In this document: in pieces, positions 51,801 through 58,400 of the stretch
How positions within the stretch are numbered: the stretch's first letter is position 1
Layout of the letters: every line of letters begins with the position of its first letter
NCBI GenBank assembly: GCA_900708905.1
Contig: CAADRB010000002.1
Span: 619,162-683,161, forward strand
DNA: 64,000 bases
From: Hymenolepis diminuta
Lineage: Eukaryota; Platyhelminthes; Cestoda; Cyclophyllidea; Hymenolepididae
Direction: 5' to 3'
Made by a program: the position numbers and the translations under genes
The notes under the pieces: model-generated
Databases searched by the model: none
What the model saw: the letters and a program-made list of their open reading frames with translations, nothing else
Told to the model about the DNA's origin: nothing

Positions 51801-53750
51801 CAGGCATTCAAATTATGTATTTAAGAAAATCGTCCTATTTTCACCTATTTTTTATCTTCTCCAATATCCTTCCATTATTATTATTATTCTATAGCTTTTA
51901 ATAAAAGCTGCAGATAATATAAATATTAAACGAGCCAAATAAAGTTGTCTAAGTTTCAAAGAAAAAATAACCTCTAATATTTACTCTTCTAAATAAGTGT
52001 ACTTACAAACGTACGGTTTTAAACACCATTAAACGTGTAGAAAAATAACAAAACGGACGAGCTTAAGTTACAGACTTCGATCCTACGATAATCTGGAACA
52101 AACACTACCTCGAACTTGAATTGTTCACCAAGTCTTCAATAAGTGACATAATAACTAAGCTATCTCCGACATTGATTAGGTAACAACCAACCATTATCAC
52201 TAAGTGAAAAGTAATATTAAAAATTAGAACAGCATTGATGCTATCTTTCTGAACTCAAATTAACGATTCATCGAGAATATCAATAATTACACTAAACCCT
52301 AAACCCTAAAGCCTGCAGATAACTGAACATTGAATATAAAATCAAGGCTAGTTCTTAAGCAGATCGCACAAAACATGGCTGATTGCAATTATTAAACAAT
52401 TTACAAGAATAGTGACTTAAGAATAATTAATAATCAAGTGGAACAAAAAAGTCAGATTTAAGAGTGAGCCGATAAGCAAATACCTCGAAATAGCTAAAAG
52501 AATGATGGAGGGAAGCACATCGAGTTACTTAAAATGCCAATGTAAATAAATACTTACCACACGGTATCCATCCACTTTCGAGGGCCAGAAGTAGAACCCA
52601 TTCTACCGAGGAATTTATGCTGAACCGGAGAAAGGGGATTACTAGGCCCAGATAACTGCGTCTGTTGCTGTTGTTGGACTGTTTGTTGTTGATTTTGCTG
52701 CTGAAACGGCGTTTGACAATGCGGACAGCACGACAAGTGCTGCGGCACTGGTAATTCAGCCCGTTGGAAACGTGTCATTTGGATATTTTCCTGTGTCAAG
52801 GGTGCAGCTGGGGGATAGCAAGTTTGAGGAGCAGAGGGAGGGTAATACGACAATCCCCAGGGATTTCCACCACCACCTTGACACGAACACTGTTGTTGAG
52901 ACGGAGGAGCTTGTTGAGTTTGCATCATCGACTGAGGAGGTCCACAAAAGTAGTGATACGTTGCCGGTGTCACGGAGCCTCCTGGTTTCATGGCAGGTTG
53001 TTGAACTAATTCTCGGTCCTCTTCAACTGTCGGAAGATACTGTCGAGAGAAATCCTCCTCAGGAACGAGAGTCTTAGAACCCCCTTGAATGTGGGTTATG
53101 AACGTGTCAGATTTAAGGAAACCTTGATAAGCTGTGGTGCGAAGGAGATGACCAATTTCAGCCTGAGCTTCGTCAAAAACAGTTTGATCAAGAGAGCTCT
53201 TGTGAGACAGACGATCGGCAATAGCTCGTCGAGTTTCTGGACGTAATCGGACAGGAGAATGAGTTCGACGACTTCGGGCGTTCGACGAAGGTCCAGATTG
53301 TGGAGGCGCCGTTGAAGAACTAGAAGAACCCCGAATATAGGTCTGGTAGATGACCTTGATAAGTTGAAGAATTTTCTTTCGATCCGAGGGATCGACTTTA
53401 CTTCGGAAGCCCTGGATAGCAAACCAGAAATCGAGAAGATTTCCACAACCCTCAGATACAAGGTAGGATTTGAAAAGAGCAACACCCTCGCCATCACCTA
53501 ACAAAGCATCAAAACTGGCAGCCCATTTCTGCCAGGTTGAGGGTCCTTGTTGCTGTTGATGAGAAGGAGATTGGGACTGAATTTGTTGTTGAAGCTGCGG
53601 TTGGTGATGATGCCATTTGCAATCACTGAAAGCACTTCCGTAAATATTGCCACATCCACTACCACTGCCTGTTCCGCCGGAACCACCTGATCGATCACTT
53701 CGACCATCAGCCTCATGACATGAGCGCAAAGAACCCGGAGGATAGCTCAT
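24709..53750 (-). CDS. axin: Axin, complete coding region in seven exons (908 aa)
   Basis: Axin is the scaffold of the cytoplasmic beta-catenin destruction complex. Exons in transcript order: 53750-52558, 47024-46860, 40411-40039, 36199-35864, 32458-32091, 30573-30412, 24838-24709. All junctions are GT-AG, phases agree at every join, and the sum is 2,727 bases (908 codons plus stop). Domains: Gln/Gly-rich N-terminus; RGS domain (APC-binding, about 74-222) with an inserted Ser/Pro/Arg-rich loop; Ser/Asp motif DSEHHSLSSGAHTEESLS (about residues 425-445); GSK3-binding helix (545-577, FAKLLNERLQ); beta-catenin-binding helix (690-700, AILEDHCSRIW); DIX domain (about 828-907) ending KVERVEQ, close to the vertebrate Axin C-terminus. 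The start is the first ATG after an in-frame TAA 12 bases upstream. I see no clean tankyrase-binding octapeptide at the N-terminus. Raptor lies 1.6 kb upstream on the same strand. Identity is very secure; exon edges are read by eye. Confidence 0.95.
24995..25015. other. assembly gap (21 N)
   Basis: Run of N inside Axin intron 6. Purine-rich sequence borders it on the left; the true gap length is not known. It does not touch a coding exon. Confidence 1.
26330..26500. other. GC-richer, CpG-containing patch in Axin intron 6
   Basis: CpG dinucleotides are frequent (for example GTCCGCCGG, CGGTGCCGTCGG, CGGTAAAGTCGGCGG), unlike the AT-rich flanks. Frames are open on the minus strand for about 65 codons but resemble nothing I know. 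It could be a regulatory element, an unrecognised exon or a transposon relic. Confidence 0.35.
27440..28060. other. CpG-rich patch with ATGGCGGGA-initiated small ORF
   Basis: A block of unusually high GC and CpG content in intron 6. On the plus strand an ATG at 27,498 in the context AAAATGGCGGGA (similar to a YY1 core) opens 50 codons to a TAG at 27,648. On the minus strand a 113-codon frame overlaps it. Neither protein is recognisable. The patch could be a promoter or first exon of an antisense transcript, or an enhancer. It is the strongest compositional anomaly in the intron. Confidence 0.3.
30412..30573 (-). CDS. axin: Axin exon 6: Ser-rich linker and first half of DIX domain
   Basis: The acceptor is TTTTAG and the exon completes a split Arg codon. 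A polyserine linker is followed by LVVGYYLCDDPVPYRS and VITLGQFKHLVPKKGLF, matching the DIX beta strands VVAYYFCGEPIPYR and VTLGQFKELLTKKG of vertebrate Axin. The GTGAGT donor splits an Arg codon that is finished in exon 7. Confidence 0.96.
30574..32090 (-). other. Axin intron 5 (1.5 kb)
   Basis: GTAAGA donor, TTTTAG acceptor, phase 2. A GC-richer segment lies at about 31,290-31,500; I see no convincing exon in it. Confidence 0.9.
32091..32458 (-). CDS. axin: Axin exon 5: beta-catenin-binding helix and acidic linker
   Basis: The acceptor is ATTACTAG. The exon opens in phase 0 with AILEDHCSRIWD, which matches the human AXIN1 beta-catenin-binding helix (SILDEHVQRVL). An acidic and Ser/Thr-rich linker follows (QTQEEEEIEDDAIQPP and similar). 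It ends in a helix-prone segment, ETQLAAELRNQN, with a GTAAGA donor inside an Arg codon. The linker has no recognised domain. Confidence 0.92.
32459..35863 (-). other. Axin intron 4 (3.4 kb)
   Basis: Phase 0. The donor GTTCGT departs from the usual GTAAGT/GTGAGT, but the reading frame, the downstream acceptor and the join to the beta-catenin helix all support it. Apart from a slightly GC-richer stretch near 33.84-34.08 kb I see nothing in it. Confidence 0.8.
35864..36199 (-). CDS. axin: Axin exon 4: Thr/Ser-rich disordered region
   Basis: 112 whole codons between a TTTCAG acceptor and a weak GTTCGT donor, both phase 0. The protein is acidic then Thr-rich (runs of TTTT), and ends with RPWADRLLAAARVQHAQ, a helix-prone segment just before the beta-catenin-binding helix of exon 5. 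No domain is recognised. If the weak donor were ignored the frame would run ten more codons to a stop. Confidence 0.85.
38947..40020 (-). mobile_element. decayed mariner (Tc1/mariner) DNA transposon
   Basis: The ends are inverted copies: TAACAGAAGTTCTGT at 38,955-38,969 and its reverse complement at 40,001-40,015. The left end reads TCAGGTTGTAACAG after a TA, as in mariner terminal repeats, and TA also flanks the right side. Inside, the minus strand carries a broken mariner transposase. At about 1.07 kb it is shorter than the usual 1.25-1.3 kb, because the part with the first catalytic Asp is missing. It sits in Axin intron 3, in the same orientation as Axin. Confidence 0.85.
39053..39880 (-). 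pseudogene. mariner transposase pseudogene
   Basis: Conserved mariner blocks appear in order but in changing frames with stops between: LFEFHQGN and DTYGNDVVNE in the DNA-binding part, DEPRAGCSK, then APPHDLSEINKQQRNKFF (cf. VPHELSE), then IVYYELMDENQTI, ILHHDNARLHTS (second catalytic Asp) and PPYSPDL (third catalytic Asp). The block with GDEKW, holding the first catalytic Asp, is deleted. It cannot encode an active enzyme. Confidence 0.85.
40039..40411 (-). CDS. axin: Axin exon 3: GSK3-binding helix
   Basis: The acceptor is CCTTACAG. It opens by completing a Cys codon, then DDIRTRMHMASLRHTPRLP, which parallels the basic segment before the GSK3 site in vertebrate Axin. An Ala/Thr/Ser-rich disordered stretch follows. 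The exon ends with LDPTGFAKLLNERLQRVV and ERLERIMSE, matching the GSK3-interaction helix (VEPQKFAEELIHRLEAV). The donor is GTAGGG, phase 0. Confidence 0.93.
42969..43008. repeat. perfect 12-bp inverted repeat (hairpin)
   Basis: ATGGGGTCTCAT at 42,969-42,980 is exactly inverted at 42,997-43,008, with a 16-base AT-rich loop. It could form a stem-loop or be the remains of a small inverted-repeat element. Confidence 0.75.
44255..44312 (-). repeat. degenerate tRNA-like element
   Basis: The minus strand reads CCGTGGCTTAGTTAGCAGTC (A-box-like TGGCTTAGTTAG). About 30 bases later GGAATTTGATCC (B-box-like) appears. Parts resemble the stretch at 4.26 kb (CGTGG-TTA, GTCT, GTCA, GATCC). It is probably a tRNA-derived repeat remnant. 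Confidence 0.3.
44640..45130. other. purine-rich, GC-richer patch in Axin intron 2
   Basis: Composition differs from the flanks: long purine runs on the plus strand, some CpG, and an AATGGCGGGCC block near 44,972 resembling the ATGGCGGGA of the 27.5 kb patch. An 81-codon plus-strand frame crosses it without a recognisable domain. Possible regulatory sequence. Confidence 0.25.
46860..47024 (-). CDS. axin: Axin exon 2: conserved Ser/Asp motif
   Basis: After the TTTTCAG acceptor the exon completes a Cys codon and reads PKYEYCSPPHGGFSRAPPN, then MQDSEHHSLSSGAHTEESLS. The latter aligns with NSSDSEQQSLSSDADTLSL of vertebrate Axin, which lies between the RGS domain and the GSK3 site. It ends in phase 2 at GTAAGT. 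The longer open frame seen here in another register is a shadow. Confidence 0.9.
49167..49176 (-). promoter_or_regulatory. PBX-MEIS/PREP composite site TGATTGACAG
   Basis: The minus strand carries the full canonical decamer bound by PBX with MEIS or PREP homeodomain proteins. It overlaps an inverted repeat TTGACA-CC-TGTCAA (49,160-49,173), itself resembling TALE-homeodomain paired half-sites. Confidence 0.5.
49212..49220. promoter_or_regulatory. POU octamer ATTTGCATA
   Basis: Exact match to the octamer ATTTGCAT, 36 bases from the PBX-MEIS site. Confidence 0.4.
51882..51898. repeat. (ATT)5 microsatellite
   Basis: Five ATT units in Axin intron 1. Confidence 0.8.
52293..52310. repeat. telomere-like CCCTAAA pair
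   Basis: Two tandem CCCTAAA units preceded by a partial one. This resembles the TTTAGGG type of telomere repeat, but two units can arise by chance. Confidence 0.4.
52558..53750 (-). CDS. axin: Axin exon 1: start codon, Gln/Gly-rich N-terminus and RGS domain
   Basis: 397 codons plus two bases. A Gly/Ser-rich then Gln/His-rich N-terminus precedes the RGS domain (about 74-222): WAASFDALLGDGEGVALFK, NLLDFWFAIQGFR, VFDEAQAEIGHLL and GFLKSDTFITHI match Axin RGS blocks (LLDFWFACNGFR, MFDQAQTEIQSLM, SFLKSD). About 25 Ser/Pro/Arg-rich residues (141-170) sit where vertebrate Axin has a much shorter loop. The C-terminal part is Pro/Gln-rich with a cysteine cluster CCPHC at 341-345. It ends DTV plus a split Cys codon at a GTAAGT donor; reading on into the intron would give a false Trp-stop. 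Confidence 0.95.
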
Positions 53751-53778
53751 GATATTAATTTAATAATCTAAATTGGGA

Positions 53779-53795
53779 TCTAGAGTAAAAACAAA
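53779..53795 (-). other. candidate 3' splice acceptor in the Axin 5' leader
   Basis: TTTGTTTTTACTCTAG on the minus strand is a strong polypyrimidine-AG acceptor whose exon would begin at 53,779, 29 bases before the ATG. It implies either a leader exon farther upstream or a spliced-leader trans-splicing site. The sequence cannot tell these apart. Confidence 0.45.
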
Positions 53796-54479
53796 CATGC
53801 TCAAAATTGGAGAAAATGTGTTACAATAAAAGGATACAATATATAAAGAGTAAATTAATAAAAACGCCCTATATTTTGACCTTAAACTATTAACTTATAC
53901 TTAGCAAAAGCCAACAACCTACCACACATGACAAGCCAGACACAATCAGCCGCGCCGAAGCCTAATTAGTAATCCGCTATTTTACCTTCAAGGTCGCTAA
54001 CAGAATTTAGTTTGATCAAACCAATTAAATACGTCGTATATATAATTAATAGTACAAAATCATGTAAATTTTCAATGTTTAGTTTAAAAATTAAATCAAT
54101 GCGGTTATTTTTTATAATTAATTTAAATAATATTGGTAACTGGGCATTGGTGATGGGACACAAATATTTCTAAATATACTTTTACATCTGAATAAGTCCT
54201 ACATTTGTGCCAATTTTTCATTTTTATTAATTGTAAATTATGTGCTCGTTGCGGTCCTACTTTCTACCTATTGGATTAAGAATTCATCATCTAAGGTGAA
54301 GAGAACTGTTATTATAGTAAACGTTCCTTCAATCATCTCTTTGGATGTACCTAAATATATTTTACTAAATCAATCCAAGAATTGATCTCTCTCAGAAAAA
54401 TTGAATTAAAAATATGTTAAGTGCTATAGCAGTTTGCAACAATTAATGTTTTTATGGACTCTTGGTGTTTGAAAGCACT

Positions 54480-54790
54480 ACTTGACGCCCGTTTATCAAT
54501 GGCCATGCACATATAGTTATGCCTGTTATACTCAAAACCGCCTCCACACCGTAATCCTCCTCTCTTACCAAATACTTTTGCCCACCTTAACTACCACTGT
54601 GTCGTTAAGCTCGGTAACTACAAAACCCTGTCTCGGCTCATACTACTCCACGGTCAGCTCCTTCAGCTCGGCTTCATTCTTTGGCTTCCACCGCCCAACT
54701 GCTATATCCAACCAGCTTCTACAACCAAACACTGACTGGCACCACCGACACTCACCCACCTGCTGTATTTATGATCCCTCCATATTTCCT
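54480..54790 (-). promoter_or_regulatory. GC-richer patch between Raptor and Axin: possible Axin promoter/leader exon
   Basis: The 1.6 kb between the Raptor stop and the Axin ATG contains this GC-richer patch, purine-rich on the Axin sense strand. A GTGAGT donor follows position 54,756 on that strand and could pair with the acceptor at 53,780. Plus-strand frames across it (up to 105 codons, Ser/Pro-rich) are interrupted by a stop at 54,797 and resemble no known protein, so I read them as shadows. The rest of 53,796-55,345 shows nothing else clear. Confidence 0.3.
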
Positions 54791-55345
54791 ATTTTTTAAC
54801 TTCTTACGCTCAAAACAAAAATGCTCACTTCCATTGAATCAAGCCCTTATCTCGCTAAAACTAGTGGCCCTCTAGTTCCATATTGCCGCGATGCTATGCT
54901 AAATAAGTCCTGCACGGGCTTGAAGGAAATTCAAAAGCGAAATATTCAACAGCAATTGTACAACAAACTATATTTATCGAATCACATGCTCAATCACAAT
55001 AATGATTAATATAAATAATTACAAAGAGATCGCCTTCCACAAAGGCGAGAGAAAGCAATAGAAATTGATCAAAAATTTCGCTTAGTAGTGAAGGGGACTA
55101 GCCAAAGTGTGTATAATATCTATTACCTCAGTTCATATTTGTACAATTCGATAATAGGGGCAAAGAGCTATAACTAAAGTATGAGAACACAAAATACCAC
55201 GAAGAATAGGAAGGGAGAGCGAATAATTTTGATTTCTTGAAAGAGGTAGTTTGGATATTGAATTTTTCGATTGGATAAGCAGTCAATGGCCTCTTTGTCA
55301 ATTTGCGGGATTGAAAGACGAGTGAATTACTCTGACTACTTTGCT

Positions 55346-55411
55346 CTAATTGGATGTCTTGAACTTCAACAAGTGAATTGACATATCACTCATTCCCAAT
55401 GCAATCATGGG
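55346..55411 (-). CDS. RPTOR: Raptor last exon: final propeller strand and stop
   Basis: Acceptor TTTTTTAG, phase 0. It encodes PMIALGMSDMSIHLLKFKTS plus one Asn, then TAG at 55,348-55,346. This aligns column for column with the Raptor C-terminus PHLAVGSNDYYISVYSV and ends within a few residues of it. A 71-base intron separates it from the previous exon. Confidence 0.9.
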   Translation of the reverse strand, partial: PMIALGMSDMSIHLLKFKTSN

Positions 55412-58400
55412 CTAAAAAACAGACCACAAATTAGAGGAATTTATATCAATTCATATGGTAGATGAGCGAGAATCAAGCATACATCATATGGATGCACTGC
55501 CACAGTGGTAGGGCGTGCTTTGGTTTCTGGTTGGTAGGAAGCGATCAATTGGCCATCTTCAAGACGTGAGACGTTGAACCCCCGACCGGATAGATATGTC
55601 ACCGTATGAGAACGCGTGCAAGGTAATTCAACCTGGATAATGAAAACACAATGTTATACCACTGTAATCATTGTAACTTTACAAATCAACTTTCAGTAAC
55701 CTACATGTAGATGGGCGTCTCGAATTAAACCACAAAAAGGCCGATAATTAGCAGGTAATTGTGAAGCGATCGGAAGCCATGAGGAAGAACTGTGATTTGA
55801 AGCTGGCGCTTCCAGTTGCCAGGCCCCAACAACTCCTGAACTAGTTACCACATAGAGACGTCTGTCAGCTTGAAATGGAGCGAACGCTACGTCCAATACA
55901 CGGCCAGTTCCACCGCAAGATGCCTCAAATACAACTCTAGGAAAATATTTTAACGGATATATTATTAAAGTTATTCCATATAGATAATAAAACCCAGAAT
56001 GCAATATAAACCCAAGAATAAATAACCTACGGTCAAAATGATGGGCCGAATCATCATCTAGCAACATTAAAAGAGAGAAGTCCTTTATTTTGATCATATT
56101 TACATTTTACGAGTGGAATATATTGAAACAAGATAATCAATAAGTTTTAACGTAGACCTGTCTGAACTTACGAAGATGGTATAGACTCCACCAATAAACC
56201 TCAGAAACTAGTACTGTATCAGAAGTATTTAAAACGAATTACATGTTTTATGAAATACACACGTGTAAATTCAAGCCTACGTCCCTGAAATTCCATCAGT
56301 TAGCGCAATTTTACACTCAATAACCAAGATCCCACTGAACTTAATATCCTTAAGTATTACAAGCCAAAATGATCTTGAGTGTATCTGAATTCGGCAGAAA
56401 CCTAAAGTATAGAAAAAAAAGTGTTCACATATCACACTCTTCTCTCTCGATGAAGTTGAAACTAAAAGCTATATATCTCTAATAAATAGAGCTCTTTTAA
56501 AGAGAATTTTAACCAATCCTAGCACAAACAATGTGGACAATCGAAAAAGAATCCCTATTCTCAATTATTTTTCATGAAAAGCATAGAAAATTAATTTAAA
56601 ACTTCACAGTTAAATACATAAAGTGCACGAATAAAATATCTTCGATTGTAAATTCAACAGATCAGCTAAAATTGGTAACGTTCAAAGAAAGTACAGTAAG
56701 GAGTGGGCTATTCAAGTTATTTACAGTAAATGGATGACCTGTCTTCGGATTTAGAGGAATTTGATTCTCTTTCAAATACACTCAAGTTGCTCCGATACGT
56801 TAGTTCTAAATACACTAAGAAAAAAACTATTGGTACTTAGTTAGATAACTTACGCGTTATGTGAATCCAACCTGGCATCAAACACTTTGACACGTCCATC
56901 TGCAAATCCAGCCGCAAAGATATTATCACCTTCAGTCACACTAGCTCGAGCCAATCTGGTGACTGGACATGTGGAATTTGTTCTGAAATCTTCAACTGCC
57001 TTCTCATAGTCCGTATCAAACACACGAACAACACGGACATCACCAGATACATGCAACCGATGCCGCATGGAACAATCACTCCAACTAGTAACCAATCCCA
57101 CACCAGCAGTTCGTTGTTGGCTTGAAAGTGGCACTTGAGTTTCCAATGCAACCCTGGAATGAAAGGGCGTACCAAATAGTTACACTTTTGTTAATGATAA
57201 ATAGTTAAAAATTTACACTCACCAGGAGGAAAGAAGTTGAGGGATGGCGCCGTTTTTACAATCATAGTTCTGCCACACGCGAACACAACCATCTCTTGAA
57301 GCCGTAAGAAGGAGGCTACGTTCCTCTAATGTGTTCAGCACTTCCAGAGATGTTACTTGAGAGAGACTGAATAATACGGAATGTGTAACATACAAGTGCT
57401 ATGAAATAATCTGAAGGCTTAGATGATAGTACTTACTCATACATCTCTCGCAAAGATCTCTGCTTTTTGATTTCTTCACCCAGAGCACCACCAAGAGTGG
57501 TGATTTGGTCCATAGAAATCCGAGTCATTGTTTCAGCAAGAGTTAGACGTTTAACTTCGTCTGCTCTGTGAAAATCATAAACTGTCACAGCATACTCCTC
57601 TAAGCCACCCAAAGCCTCAGCAATTAACATGTGAGGCTTATAGGGATGAAACTTAGTCGTAGAGGCGTAGCCACGTGATAGAGAAGCCTTTGAAGGTCTG
57701 AAGATGTGAATCACCTGAAGATCATGACTTCTAAAAGCAAAAAAATTAGAAGCGATGCAAATCGATACTAATAGTTTGACTGTATTGAAAAGTTATTTAC
57801 CTCCTAGTTTGGGTAAAGTAAATAACAAACTAATAATAAAAGCTGGAACTAGAATCTTTCCAGCAATAAACAAGGATAAAGTAGCATTTAAAAGGGTGTC
57901 CTTCTGAAAATTGGTATTATCACGTACGAACGAGTGCCTAAATTGCTTAAAATGACGAACGCAGTCGAAGAGCATATTAAATCATTTAGAGTTCGTCCGG
58001 ACTTGTTAACAACACAGTTGAAAATGGTCATCGACCAAACTAAATACAAAATATATTACTAACCCAGCTTTAGGATCGAATGCAGTAGCTTCTACACCGG
58101 GTTCAACTTCTTGACCACTTTTAAGATGAGGAAACACATAATTGGAGCAGTATCGCACTCCGGTTTCCTTAATTCTCGTGCCGTGACGACAGTTTCTTCG
58201 CGTTGGTGACAGTGGTGAGGCTGTACGCGAAGCCCGGTGGACGATGTATCGGAGGTTTCTTCTACTCTCCTCCACCTCTGAGGGACTATTGTACTGAGTT
58301 GATAAGGTCGTAGTCGAGGGTGGGAGCTTTTCTCTCATAGCGATTGCGTGCCACCTTTGACGACCCGAAACCCTCAGAGCATCATGACGCTTATAATTGC

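Larger units (their letters stand above)
47025..52557 (-). other. Axin intron 1 (5.5 kb)
   Basis: GTAAGT donor, TTTTCAG acceptor, phase 2. It holds the motif cluster near 49.1 kb, a two-unit telomere-like repeat at 52.29 kb, an ATT microsatellite, and GC-richer bits near 47.5-47.6 and 47.85-48.05 kb. I saw no further coding exon. Confidence 0.9.

Noticed and set aside
52764..53077. Plus-strand ORFs of 81 and 101 codons opposite Axin exon 1
   Set aside because: Antisense shadows of the conserved RGS exon.
55441..55483. Alternative Raptor C-terminus ending at TAA 55,441-55,443
   Set aside because: It reads into a 71-base intron; splicing GTATGC to TTTTTTAG restores the conserved last WD40 strand.
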